A DNA stretch of 64,000 nt, from contig NZ_JABJRA010000004.1 in the NCBI RefSeq assembly GCF_013155365.1, forward strand, positions 186,001 through 250,000, written 5' to 3'. The position numbers and the translations under genes are program-made. The DNA comes from Nocardioides sp. zg-DK7169. Lineage in GTDB: Bacteria; Actinomycetota; Actinomycetes; Propionibacteriales; Nocardioidaceae. A model generated the notes under the pieces. That model did no database searches. It was not told the origin of the DNA and saw only the letters and a program-made list of their open reading frames with translations. Position 1 is the stretch's first letter. Every line of letters begins with the position of its first letter. Positions 32,650-41,190 of this stretch are shown in pieces.

Positions 32650-32669
32650 GTCGACCTGCACGGGTCGAC
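32650..32669. promoter_or_regulatory. Inverted repeat upstream of the deiminase gene
   Basis: GTCGACC (32650-32656) and GGTCGAC (32663-32669) flank six bases, 28 bases before the start codon. It could be an operator or a leader hairpin. Confidence 0.4.
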
Positions 32670-32697
32670 GTGAGCCAGATCTGTGAAGAGGGAGTCC

Positions 32698-35211
32698 ATG
32701 ACACGACGAAACCCCGAGCTCCGGACGAGGATGCGCCGCGCCGGCGCGGTGGTGATCAGCGGGACGGTGCTCGGCGCCGGTGTGCTCTCCGCGATGGCGA
32801 TCGCCCCCGCGAGCGCGTCCCCCGGCACGTCGGCCCTGATCCTGGCCGACACCAACCGTGACGGCGTCGTGGACAGCGCCGACGCCGAGGGCCGGGGCAC
32901 ATGGACCAAGGAGCGCGGCGCGTTCTTCCTGCCCAACCTCGACGACGACCTCGACGAGTGCCCGACGGTCGGTCCGGGCGGCGTCCAGCTCACCGACGTC
33001 CAGCTCGCCTCCTGCAACGACGCGGCCGACGCGATCGTCAACGGTGACGCCGATGTCCTCGACCTGGTCCGGGTGCAGGTGCTGCCCGTCGACACCGGCA
33101 AGGTCACCTCCGTGCGCGTGGAGCTGCGCGGCGTGGGCGCCTCCAAGGTCAACGTCTTCGTCAAGAACGGCGACGGCTCCTCGGCGGAGGACTGGACCCC
33201 GTTGCCCGCCAACGGCGTGCTGCCCGCGGACCGGATCGGCGCCGGCGTCGAGCTCGGCGTCGAGGGCAAGGACATCATCCGCGACGAGTCGTGGGACGGC
33301 ACGGTCACGCTCCAGGTGGTCCACCGCAACGGCGCCCGCCAGGTCGCCACCGACCGGGTCGAGCTGCGCGCTGCCCCGCTCCTCTTCGCGACCGACCGGA
33401 TGCCGATCGAGACGCTCTACATGGCCGACAACACCACGTCGGTCTACGAGGGCCAGGAGGTCGGCGAGCCGCCGGCCGCCACGATCCGCGCCCAGGGCAA
33501 CGCCGAGGCGCTCACCCGCGACTTCCTCGCCGGCATGGAGCGCATCGGCGCCGACGTCAAGCTGGAGAAGCTGCCCAGCCTCCAAGGCGCCCGGGGCGGC
33601 GGCGACGGCACCGACATCTGGACCCAGGACATCATGGAGCCGGGTCTCATGTCGGTCCCGTCCCCGGACGGCGAGCACCAGATGCGGGTCTTCGTCCGCG
33701 CTCCTGTCCGCGACGGCCGTGACAACTCCGGCGTGAACCCGTTCCGCCAGACCGGACGCGTGGTCTTCACCGAGCTGCGCGGCCCCGACGTGGCCGGCAT
33801 CCAGCACTTCGACCCGGCGTACGTCCCGCCGAGCATCCCCGGGATGAGCTACGACAGCCGCGGCTCGACGGGCAACTACGGCACCGTGCCGGCGTACGAG
33901 CACGAGGGCAAGAGCTACCCGCTCGGCCGCAAGATCGTGGGGGCCGTGCCCGGCACCGTCTACACCGCGGACCCGGCGTTCAACACGATGCTCGAGCTCC
34001 AGGGATTCCAGGACCCGATCAACGTCGACACCAGCTGGCTGAGCGTCGGGCACATGGACGAGTTCATGTCGGTCATCCCCGCCGACAACGAGCGCGGCTG
34101 GGCCGTCGTCGTCGCCGACCCGGTGCTCGCGCTCGACCTTCTCAAGGAGCTCGTCGACGCCGGTCGTGGCGACGAGCAGCTCTACACCTCCTACGGTCTC
34201 GTGCCCGCCGCGGGCTCGACAGCCCCGGACCTGACCGTCGCGCAGGCGGTCACCGACACGCAGATCCTCAGCGGCGTGAAGATCGGGCACGCCGGCGTCA
34301 ACCGCGGCATCAAGGTCCTCAAGAAGGAGATCGGCCTCACCGAGGACGACTTCATCCGGGTGCCCGTCCTCTATCGCGACAACGGCCACGGACGCGTCGG
34401 CGTGCAGATCCCCAACGCCGCCAACCTGATCGGCACCGGCCACGACGTGGTCTTCATCCCGACCCAGCACGTGCCCGCCGTGGACGGCAAGGACCTCTTC
34501 CAGAGCGTGATCGAGGAGCGGTTCGCGGAGGTCGGCACCGAGATCCAGTGGGCCGAGGACTACTTCTACACCAACCGCGGCGGTCAGATTCACTGCGTCA
34601 CCAACGCGCTGCGCGACACGACGTACGGCGACGCCTGGTGGTCGGAGGGCGCCGTCGCCGACGGTGAGCCGGGCGACCCCGAGTTCGCGATCATCGCCCA
34701 GCCGTCGGTCTCCGGCACGCTGAAGGCCGGGCGCAGCATCACCGTCCACCCGGGCACCCTGTCGCCGACCCCGACCACCGTCGGCTACCAGTGGTACGTC
34801 GGCAGCAAGCCGATCCCGGGGGCCACCTCGCGCACGCTCAAGCTCAAGGCCGCGTGGGCGGGCAAGGAGATCCGGGTCGCGATCGTCAGCAGCAAGGAGG
34901 GCGTCGCCTCCCTGAGCACGATCACCTCGGTCGGCGACCTGCCGCGCTCCTTCGCCGTCACCAAGCGGCCCTCCGTCACGGGCGCCGCGAAGGTCGGTCG
35001 GGTGCTGACCGCGCGCCCCGGCTCGTTGAAGCCGGCGGCCACCACGGTGGGCTACCGCTGGTTCGTCGGCGACACGGCGGTCTCCGGCAAGGCGCGCCTC
35101 AAGGTCGCGAAGCGCTGGGTGGGCAAGAAGGTGACGGTGGTCGTCACCGCCAAGCGGGACGGCTTCGCCACCCACAAGACGACGGTCACGGTCGGCAAGG
35201 TGCGCCGCTGA
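32698..35211 (+). CDS. Secreted protein-arginine deiminase homologue with Ig-like tail
   Basis: An 837-residue protein that would convert peptidyl-arginine to citrulline outside the cell. A Sec signal (RRAGAVVISGTVLGAGVLSA onward, cleavage after ASA) occupies about 1-41. Residues about 47-225 match the PAD middle domain, starting ALILADTNRDGVVDSADA. The catalytic domain (about 230-650) has WTQD with D311, LSVGHMDEFMSV with H452 and D454, and GGQIHCVTN with C633, which align with D350, H471, D473 and C645 of vertebrate PAD4. Q310 and E314 match calcium-1 ligands. Two Ig-like repeats (about 664-837), each with VGYQWYVG or VGYRWFVG, end the protein. GAGGGAG sets the ATG at 32698. Confidence 0.9.
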   Translation: MTRRNPELRTRMRRAGAVVISGTVLGAGVLSAMAIAPASASPGTSALILADTNRDGVVDSADAEGRGTWTKERGAFFLPNLDDDLDECPTVGPGGVQLTDVQLASCNDAADAIVNGDADVLDLVRVQVLPVDTGKVTSVRVELRGVGASKVNVFVKNGDGSSAEDWTPLPANGVLPADRIGAGVELGVEGKDIIRDESWDGTVTLQVVHRNGARQVATDRVELRAAPLLFATDRMPIETLYMADNTTSVYEGQEVGEPPAATIRAQGNAEALTRDFLAGMERIGADVKLEKLPSLQGARGGGDGTDIWTQDIMEPGLMSVPSPDGEHQMRVFVRAPVRDGRDNSGVNPFRQTGRVVFTELRGPDVAGIQHFDPAYVPPSIPGMSYDSRGSTGNYGTVPAYEHEGKSYPLGRKIVGAVPGTVYTADPAFNTMLELQGFQDPINVDTSWLSVGHMDEFMSVIPADNERGWAVVVADPVLALDLLKELVDAGRGDEQLYTSYGLVPAAGSTAPDLTVAQAVTDTQILSGVKIGHAGVNRGIKVLKKEIGLTEDDFIRVPVLYRDNGHGRVGVQIPNAANLIGTGHDVVFIPTQHVPAVDGKDLFQSVIEERFAEVGTEIQWAEDYFYTNRGGQIHCVTNALRDTTYGDAWWSEGAVADGEPGDPEFAIIAQPSVSGTLKAGRSITVHPGTLSPTPTTVGYQWYVGSKPIPGATSRTLKLKAAWAGKEIRVAIVSSKEGVASLSTITSVGDLPRSFAVTKRPSVTGAAKVGRVLTARPGSLKPAATTVGYRWFVGDTAVSGKARLKVAKRWVGKKVTVVVTAKRDGFATHKTTVTVGKVRR

Positions 35212-35235
35212 CCAACGGTTCCACCGCACCCGGTG

Positions 35236-35261
35236 CCCGCCTTCCCCTGTGGGGAGGCGGG
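35236..35261. terminator. Hairpin terminator
   Basis: CCCGCCTTCCCC pairs with GGGGAGGCGGG around TGT with one bulged T, between the deiminase gene and the convergent acetyltransferase gene. Confidence 0.7.
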
Positions 35262-35294
35262 CTCCGGCGTTCTGCCGCGACTTGGCGGCCGAGG

Positions 35295-35888
35295 TCAGGA
35301 CGGGTCGCCCGGTCGTCGGCGTACCACCCGGCGCCGCAGCGTGGGGGAGGCCACGATCTCGTAGCCCGCCTCGAGGAAGACCTGCACCGGCCCGACCGAG
35401 GCCTCGTCCCAGATCACGGTCCGCCCGGGCGGCGGGTCGATCGGGTAGCCCTCCAGGAACCGGGCTCCGACCTGTCGGCCGTACTCGACGGTGGCGGCGG
35501 CGAGCTCGTAGGTCAGCCCCGACCTGCGCCATCCCTTGCGTACGACGAAGCAGGTCACCGACCAGACGTCGGCGAGCTCGGGGTCCATCCGCATCCAGGG
35601 CTGCTTGCGGCTCCAGATCCGGGGATAGTTCTCGCGTGGCTCGACCGCCACCCAGCCGGCCGGCTCGCCGTCGACGTACCCGAGGAGTCCGGAGGTCGGG
35701 CCGGCTGTGCCGCAGCCGGTCTGCTCGACCAGCGCGGCGTCCCTCTGATCCTGGGTGGTGTCCCGCCAGATCCACCCCGGCACCTTGAGGGCTTGGCAGC
35801 GGCACTTGCGGGCGCCGCCCGAGGCGAAGACCGTCTCGACGTCGTCCACGCTCGCCCGGTTGGCCGGGAGCCAGGTGAACTCAGGCAT
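35295..35888 (-). CDS. GNAT-family N-acetyltransferase
   Basis: A 197-residue protein with GNAT features: GYVDGEPAGWVAVEPRENYP (strands 3-4, about 69-88), VWSVTCFVVRKGWRRSGLTYELAAATVEYGRQVGA (about 108-142) which contains the acetyl-CoA-binding turn RKGWRRSG, and FLEAGYEIVA near the end. KCRCQALKVPG near 28 is an unusual Cys pair found in a subgroup of these proteins. The acceptor substrate is unknown. It is convergent with the deiminase gene and stands alone. Confidence 0.8.
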   Translation of the reverse strand: MPEFTWLPANRASVDDVETVFASGGARKCRCQALKVPGWIWRDTTQDQRDAALVEQTGCGTAGPTSGLLGYVDGEPAGWVAVEPRENYPRIWSRKQPWMRMDPELADVWSVTCFVVRKGWRRSGLTYELAAATVEYGRQVGARFLEGYPIDPPPGRTVIWDEASVGPVQVFLEAGYEIVASPTLRRRVVRRRPGDPS

Positions 35889-35958
35889 GCCTCGACCATA
35901 GGGCCGGCGGGAGGTCCGCGCACCGGTTGGTTCTCGGCCGGGACGCGGACCGCTGGGC

Positions 35959-36699
35959 CTACCGGCCGACCGACGCCAGCGCCTCGGCGAGCTCCGCGGG
36001 TCGGCTCACCATCGGCCAGTGCCACGTCGGAAGCTCGAGGTAGGTCCAGTCGCCGTCGACCATGTGCGCGAACACCGGCGCGTGCGGCGCCATCTGCCGC
36101 AGCTGCTCGAGGCTGAAGCTGCACAGCACGCCCGTGCGCGGCAGCCGCTCCCAGGCGCCGGTGAGTGCGACCGGCTGGGTGGCGGTCGGCCAGGGCTGGG
36201 GCCGTGAGCCCTCGACCAGTGCGGCGACCGCGGCGTCGTCGACCTCGGGGACCTCTGCGGCGAGCGCGGCCCAGGGCGGTGGCGGGAGCTTCCACCCCTC
36301 ACCCTGCGTCCTGACCAGGTCGTCGTTGGCCGCGCGGGCCTCGGGCCCGTCGAAGTCGGCCTGGGCGACGCCGTTGGGCAGCGGTCCGGAGTCGATGTAG
36401 ACCAGGCGCGCGACGCGGTCGGGCGCGCGGTCGGCCGCGCCGGTCGCGACGAGGGCGCCGTAGCTGTGGCCGACGAGCACGACGTCGTGCAGGTCGTGGT
36501 CCTCGAGCAGGCCCACGACGTCGTCGACATGGGTCGTCAGGTCGGTCTCGGGCGTCGCGAGGTCGGCGCGCTCGCCCATGCCCGTGAGGTCGACGGCGTG
36601 GACGACGTGGCCGCGCCGCCTCAGCGAGTCGGCGACGGGGCGCCAGACCTCGGCGCCGAGCCAGAAGCCGGGGATGAGGACGTAGGTGGTGGTGGTCAT
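35959..36699 (-). CDS. Alpha/beta hydrolase
   Basis: A 246-residue hydrolase of the small EstC/salicylate-esterase-like group. YVLIPGFWLGAEVWRPVAD is the N-terminal strand and oxyanion turn, VLVGHSYGALVATG near 75-88 is the nucleophile elbow with the catalytic serine, and LELPTWHWPMVSRP near the C-terminus carries the histidine. TAGCGT lies seven bases before the ATG on the minus strand, so the transcript is probably leaderless. It is divergent from a WYL-domain regulator that is likely to control it. Confidence 0.85.
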   Translation of the reverse strand: MTTTTYVLIPGFWLGAEVWRPVADSLRRRGHVVHAVDLTGMGERADLATPETDLTTHVDDVVGLLEDHDLHDVVLVGHSYGALVATGAADRAPDRVARLVYIDSGPLPNGVAQADFDGPEARAANDDLVRTQGEGWKLPPPPWAALAAEVPEVDDAAVAALVEGSRPQPWPTATQPVALTGAWERLPRTGVLCSFSLEQLRQMAPHAPVFAHMVDGDWTYLELPTWHWPMVSRPAELAEALASVGR

Positions 36700-36706
36700 G
36701 AGCACG

Positions 36707-36712
36707 ACGCTA
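36707..36712 (-). promoter_or_regulatory. -10 box of a probable leaderless promoter
   Basis: On the minus strand TAGCGT is followed by seven bases and the ATG at 36699. Confidence 0.5.
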
Positions 36713-36785
36713 GACTCGATTGCGGGCAGGTTCCGCCCGGTTTATTCAACTTGCTCGGCAGTTCTTCGAGCGCCCGAGGAGACCA

Positions 36786-37754
36786 GTGACTCGCCCGACC
36801 GCTCGCGTGCTGGCCATGCTGGAGCTGCTCCAAGCGGGCGGCCAGCGCACGGTCGGCGAGCTGGCTGCTCGGCTCGGGGTCGACGAGCGCACGGTCCGGC
36901 GCTACGCCGAGCACCTCACCGACCTCGGCATCCCCATCCAGTCGCAGCGCGGCAGGTACGGCGGCTACCGGCTCTCCCCGGGCTACAAGCTGCCGCCGCT
37001 GATGCTCACCGACGACGAGGCCATCGCCGTCGTCCTGGGGCTCACGGCCGCGGAGCGCACGGGCCTGGCCACGACCGACGACGCAGCCACCGCGAGCGCG
37101 TTGGCGAAGGTCTCGCGCGTGCTGCCACGCGCCCTGGGACAGCGCCTCGACAGCTTGCTGTCGACGGCCCAGTTCACGAGCCCGGTACGCGCTCCCGCTC
37201 CCGCCGGCGCCGGCACGTTGCTCGGTCTCGCCTCGGCCGCGCAGGCGCGGCGCACCGTCGTGATCGCGTACGCCGACTGGGCCGGGCGGGAGTCGCGGCG
37301 CGAGCTCGACGTGTACGGCCTGGTCTTCCACTCCGGCCGGTGGTACGTGAGCGGGCACGACCACTCCCGTGACGACCTGCGGACCTTCCGCCTGGACCGC
37401 ATCGCCGCGGTCGAGCAGACGGACGGCTCCTACGTCGTGCCGGCCGACTTCGACGCCACGACCCAGGTGATGTCCGGCATCGCTGCGGTGAGGTGGTCCC
37501 ACGAGGTGTCCGTCGTCTTGCGGACCACCCTCGCCGAGGCGGGCGAGCGGCTGCCACGCAGCGCGGGACGGCTCAGCGAGCACGCCGACGGGGTGCTCCT
37601 CGAGACCCGTGCCGAGCACCTTGACGGCATGGCCCGCATGCTGGCCGGGCTCGGCTGGGAATTCGACGTGATCACCCCGGCGGCCCTGCGCGAGGAGGTC
37701 CTGGCCCTCGCGGACCGCCTCCGGGTCAGTGCCAGCCGCCACGTCCAGGAGTAG
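36786..37754 (+). CDS. YafY-type transcriptional regulator (HTH_11 + WYL)
   Basis: A 322-residue regulator. The N-terminal helix-turn-helix (RVLAMLELLQAGGQRTVGELAARLGVDERTVRRYAEHL, about 7-44) is followed by GRYGGYRLSPGYKLPPLML, typical of YafY proteins, then the WYL domain near 170-245, where the signature appears as VFHSGRWYVSGHD, and the C-terminal WCX region. WYL domains sense nucleic acids or small molecules and often control DNA-damage or defence genes. GTG 36786 is chosen for GAGGAG just upstream. It faces the alpha/beta hydrolase gene across 86 bases. Confidence 0.88.
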   Translation: MTRPTARVLAMLELLQAGGQRTVGELAARLGVDERTVRRYAEHLTDLGIPIQSQRGRYGGYRLSPGYKLPPLMLTDDEAIAVVLGLTAAERTGLATTDDAATASALAKVSRVLPRALGQRLDSLLSTAQFTSPVRAPAPAGAGTLLGLASAAQARRTVVIAYADWAGRESRRELDVYGLVFHSGRWYVSGHDHSRDDLRTFRLDRIAAVEQTDGSYVVPADFDATTQVMSGIAAVRWSHEVSVVLRTTLAEAGERLPRSAGRLSEHADGVLLETRAEHLDGMARMLAGLGWEFDVITPAALREEVLALADRLRVSASRHVQE

Positions 37755-39084
37755 CACCGGCCGAGGCGTGCGGTGACCCCGTGGAGGCGGCGACCCGTGC
37801 TCCCCAGTCTGGTCCGGCCGGCCTAGCACCGCGATGGAAGGTGAGCTTGCCCCCAGGGAGGGTCTTGGTCTCGTAGGCGGGGTCGTGGGCTCTGGCGTGG
37901 TGTCGGGGGCAGAGGAGCCGGCCGTTGGCGACGCTGGTCGCACCGCCGCGGGACCAGGGCTGGTCGTGGTGTGCGTGGCACAGGCCCGGGGGCCAGTCGC
38001 AGCCCTCGGCGGTGCAGCCGCCATCGCGCAGGGCCATCGCCACCCGGTGAGTCTTGGTGTGCAGGCGGCGCTTACGCCCGACGTCGAGGGGGCGTCCTTC
38101 GCCGTCGAGGACGGCGGGGACGATCCCGGCCTGGCACGCCAGCCGCCGGGCCTCCGACGCGGAGATGGTCTCTCCTGTGTGCAGGTGGGCGGCGCGCAGC
38201 CCACCGAGGAGCGATTCGAGCGGCATGGTGATGACGATGGTCGCGGCGATGCCGCCGGCGTCGGGGAGCCGGTCGGCGGGATAGCGCTCGAGGTAGTCGC
38301 AGAACGCCTGACCGAGCCGCTCGGGCCCCGGCCTGCGCTCAACTGTGCCGGCACCGTTCACCGCGTGCTGGTGCTTCGGTGCGGCGATCGCCAGGAGTGC
38401 GGCGCGGAGCATGGCGGCGTGGTGGGTGGGGATGGTGAACCGGCCGTGGGTCTTGCCGTGCCCGTCGTCGCTCATGGTGAGCCGGGCGGCGGCGCGGGCC
38501 GCGGCTTCCTCGCGCTCCAACCGGGCGGCCTCGGCGGCGTCGGCCTGCTCAGGGGCGGCAACCTCGACGAGTCGCTTGGCCAGGCGGCGCAGGGTGATCG
38601 CGTCGTGCTCGCGGGCCTGATCGAGCAGGAACTCCTCGGCGCGGACTCGGATGCCGTCATCGACGAGGTCAGCCGGCAGGTCGTCGACCGCGTCGATGAT
38701 GACCTGCGCCTGGTCGAGGTGGATCCGCCCCGCGGCCAGGGCCTCGCGGGTCGGGTCGTGGTGACCAGTGTCGAGGGTCCGGGCGATGCGCATCAGGCGG
38801 TGCGTCTCCGGGCGGGTGATCCGCGCCTGGTGGGCCCACCAGTTCGCGGTGCTGGTCGCACCCACGGCGTCGCCGACCTCGACCGTGTGGGCGTGGGCCG
38901 CGACCCGCAGCCGCAGCTCCTGCAGCCTCGCGATCTCAGCACCCAGCTCCAGCAGGACCGCCCCGGCCTCGGCGGCGCCCATTGCCAGCAGCGAGGAGTC
39001 GGCGACCTGATCCAGCGCCTCGTGCACGCACGCCACCGCCGCGCCCACCGGGTGAGCGGATCGGGGTGCGAAGGGTGCCTCCAT
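37726..39084 (-). CDS. DUF222/HNH endonuclease (13E12 type), intact copy
   Basis: A 452-residue DUF222 plus HNH protein: LRLRVAAHAHTVEVGDAVGATSTANWWAHQ (about 40-70), an Arg/Glu/Ala-rich helical stretch near 170-200, then the HNH centre CTAEGCDWPPGLCHAHHDQP with NGRLLCPRHHARAHDP near 370-415. It ends with the expected LPGGKLTFHRG and a short tail, so this copy keeps the frame lost in the other. Its last 29 bases overlap the 3' end of the WYL regulator gene. Function is unknown; family members occur in many copies per genome and behave as repeats. Confidence 0.85.
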   Translation of the reverse strand: MEAPFAPRSAHPVGAAVACVHEALDQVADSSLLAMGAAEAGAVLLELGAEIARLQELRLRVAAHAHTVEVGDAVGATSTANWWAHQARITRPETHRLMRIARTLDTGHHDPTREALAAGRIHLDQAQVIIDAVDDLPADLVDDGIRVRAEEFLLDQAREHDAITLRRLAKRLVEVAAPEQADAAEAARLEREEAAARAAARLTMSDDGHGKTHGRFTIPTHHAAMLRAALLAIAAPKHQHAVNGAGTVERRPGPERLGQAFCDYLERYPADRLPDAGGIAATIVITMPLESLLGGLRAAHLHTGETISASEARRLACQAGIVPAVLDGEGRPLDVGRKRRLHTKTHRVAMALRDGGCTAEGCDWPPGLCHAHHDQPWSRGGATSVANGRLLCPRHHARAHDPAYETKTLPGGKLTFHRGARPAGPDWGARVAASTGSPHASAGATPGRGGWH

Positions 39085-39153
39085 GGATCTACTCAACCAC
39101 CGACCACCGACAGTCTCGGATCACTCTCCTCGCAGGTCAGAGCCCCTGTGGAC
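37828..39153. repeat. Copy 2 of a 1.3-kb direct repeat
   Basis: Same orientation as 26709-28034. Homologous recombination between the two would delete about 11.1 kb containing the permease, deiminase and regulator genes. Confidence 0.8.
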
Positions 39154-39213
39154 AACCCTGCGGCCGACCGTCGGTGCGGCGCGCTGGCCGGCGCCCTGAC
39201 CCGTCCTCCCTCC

Positions 39214-39584
39214 CTGCCCGACCATGCCCTCGAGCTCAGCCCCGAGCCCGCCTCCGCGGCCGCGGTGGTGGCACAGTAGGAGGCGCTCAAGGCCGGGATC
39301 ACCGGTCGATGACCAACGCGCCGCACGTCACCCTCGCGGCGGCCGTCGGCACCGACCAGGCGGTCGTGCGCGTGGCGCGCGAGACGGTCGTGCGCTGGTG
39401 CCGCACCTGCGTCATCCCCCTCTGGACCCCGCACGTCACCGTCGCGCGGCGCGTCCCGAGACGTCTGCTCCCGGAGGCGTTCGCGGTCCTCCAGGACACC
39501 GAGGGTCCCCGCGAGCTGGTCTGCGACCGTCTCCGCTGGTGGGACCCGGAGCTCGACCTCATCGAGGACGTCGTGGTCACGTGA
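39214..39584 (+). pseudogene. Decayed 2'-5' RNA ligase-like gene
   Basis: Reads as a damaged copy of the gene at 29662-30186. The GTG start has become CTG (39214), the -10 box TATCCT has become CGTCCT, Trp22 has become a TAG stop (39277-39279), about 19 bases are missing before the first HxT region, and about 125 bases in the middle are missing. The last 45 codons (PHVTVARRVPRRLLPEAF onward) remain well conserved. It lies only 130 bases from the second HNH copy, whereas in the intact arrangement 1.7 kb containing the MarR and membrane protein genes lies between. Confidence 0.85.
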
Positions 39585-39639
39585 CTGCCATCGGACCCTT
39601 TGGCGACGTCGGACATCGAGCATGCCCTGTCGAGCCGGG

Positions 39640-41052
39640 TCAGTCCTGCGCGGAGGTGGTCAGCTCCATCATCTGCTGTGCGTAGGTCTGGGCGTCGATC
39701 TCGCCATCCTGGTACTGGCGCATCAGCTCGTCGATCTGTGCCTTCAGGTCCTGCCTGTCCGCCCGTTCCTCATCAGGTTCTGGCGCCGACTTAGAACGCT
39801 TGAGCCTGGACAGCGCCGCGCCTCGGATGTCGCGGAGAGCGGCCAGCGCGGCCGGGTCATCAGGTACGCCGTCGCCGTCGCGGTCGATCCGTCGGAACGC
39901 CCGAGCCGCGGTGGAACCAGCCCCGGACACGGCGCTCCCTGCGTTCTTCAGAGCGGTAACGGCCTGAGCCTCGTCGGGAATGCCGTCGCCGTCCAGGTCG
40001 ACGTTCCGGAAGACTCGGGTCGCCCTGCCCGCGGTCGACGACATCCACGCTGCCGTCGACTTGGCCGCTTCCTCCAGCGCGGCGTACGCGGCGCTCGCCT
40101 CGTCCTCGTCATTGCTCGTGGCCGCCTCGAGGGCGAGGTGACGAGGAAAGTCCTGCGGAGGCGCAGGGAAGGCGACCCGCGTTGCGTTGACAACCTCTCG
40201 TCCGAAGACGAAGCGCGTCATCCCGCCCGCGACCGCGCCGACGCCGTGCTCGACGATGGACTTCTGGCCGTCGGAGAGGCCGCTGCGTATCGTCGCGAGC
40301 TGGCCGGTCTGCACGGTACGGACGAGATCGCGCGCGGCAGTTCCGGGCAGCTGCGAGGCCAGGGTGTCGGCCCAGTGCGTCCAATCATCTTGGGCGGATG
40401 CCAGTTGCTCCCCGAGGCCGCTCGCCGACCGGGTAGCGCGGGCCACGTCGTTCGCCATCGCCGAGATCTGCTTCTGGCTGACGCGGTCGTTCGACAGCCC
40501 GTAGACCAGCGCCTTCGCCTGGTCCTGGTCGAGACGCATGTCATGGATCTCCGCCAGCGCCAGCGCGAAGATCGCGGTGATCTCGAACTGCAGGCGCTCG
40601 TCGCCGGCGGGCACCATTCGCGCGACTCCGGTGCGTGCCATGTTCGCCGCGGCGGCCTTGGCGGCACTCTTCGCCGCAGCTCTGGCCGCCACCTTCTTGG
40701 CGGCGGCCTTCGCGCTCGCCTTACTGGCCTCCTTGCCTACGGAGGCCCCCGGAACGAGGGACAGACCGACGTTTGCGGCAATCGATCCAGCGGTGGTCAC
40801 GCCTCCTGCGACGCTGATGGCAGTGATGTAGTGGCGCTCGAGGAGCGCGACCACCCCTGCGGGAGAGGTCTCCGGGTGGCGGCGCCGCACCCGTCCGACG
40901 TACTTGCGGGCGATCGAGTGACGCGCGCTCACCGCGTCTGCGATTTCCTGCTCGGCGGTCGCAGCATCGACATCGGCGCCCAACGTCGCTCCGTCAAGAT
41001 CCGCCTCGGCCGTAGCTGGCCCGCCGATGCCCGGGTCGTCCTCGTTGTCCAT
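39640..41052 (-). CDS. Hypothetical protein with two DxDGDG calcium loops
   Basis: A 470-residue protein of unknown family. Residues about 75-105 are hydrophobic (ITAISVAGGVTTAGSIAANV), followed by an Ala/Lys-rich helix (KEASKASAKAAAKKVAARAA). The middle is helical. Near 350 and 395 are two loops, NVDLDGDGIPDEAQA and RIDRDGDGVPDDPAA, that match thrombospondin-3/EF-hand-like calcium loops. The C-terminus (IDELMRQYQDGEIDAQTYAQQMMEL) resembles a SHOCT-type short helical domain. There is no signal peptide. The gene splits what was the ligase-hypothetical module, so it probably arrived by insertion. Confidence 0.6.
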   Translation of the reverse strand: MDNEDDPGIGGPATAEADLDGATLGADVDAATAEQEIADAVSARHSIARKYVGRVRRRHPETSPAGVVALLERHYITAISVAGGVTTAGSIAANVGLSLVPGASVGKEASKASAKAAAKKVAARAAAKSAAKAAAANMARTGVARMVPAGDERLQFEITAIFALALAEIHDMRLDQDQAKALVYGLSNDRVSQKQISAMANDVARATRSASGLGEQLASAQDDWTHWADTLASQLPGTAARDLVRTVQTGQLATIRSGLSDGQKSIVEHGVGAVAGGMTRFVFGREVVNATRVAFPAPPQDFPRHLALEAATSNDEDEASAAYAALEEAAKSTAAWMSSTAGRATRVFRNVDLDGDGIPDEAQAVTALKNAGSAVSGAGSTAARAFRRIDRDGDGVPDDPAALAALRDIRGAALSRLKRSKSAPEPDEERADRQDLKAQIDELMRQYQDGEIDAQTYAQQMMELTTSAQD

Positions 41053-41190
41053 GCGCGGATCCTGTCAGGGGGTGCCGACAGATGTACGGGGAATCCCGAC
41101 GGCAGCGAACGAACGCCCCGGTGTTCCGACGGGGGGAGGACCTGAACGCCGGCATCCTGGTCAAGGGATGGATACAGACGCGTATGTGCG

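Noticed and set aside
32590..35805. 1071-codon minus-strand open frame opposite the deiminase gene
   Set aside because: The plus strand has the signal peptide, PAD motifs and a ribosome site; the minus frame has none and is a GC-driven shadow.
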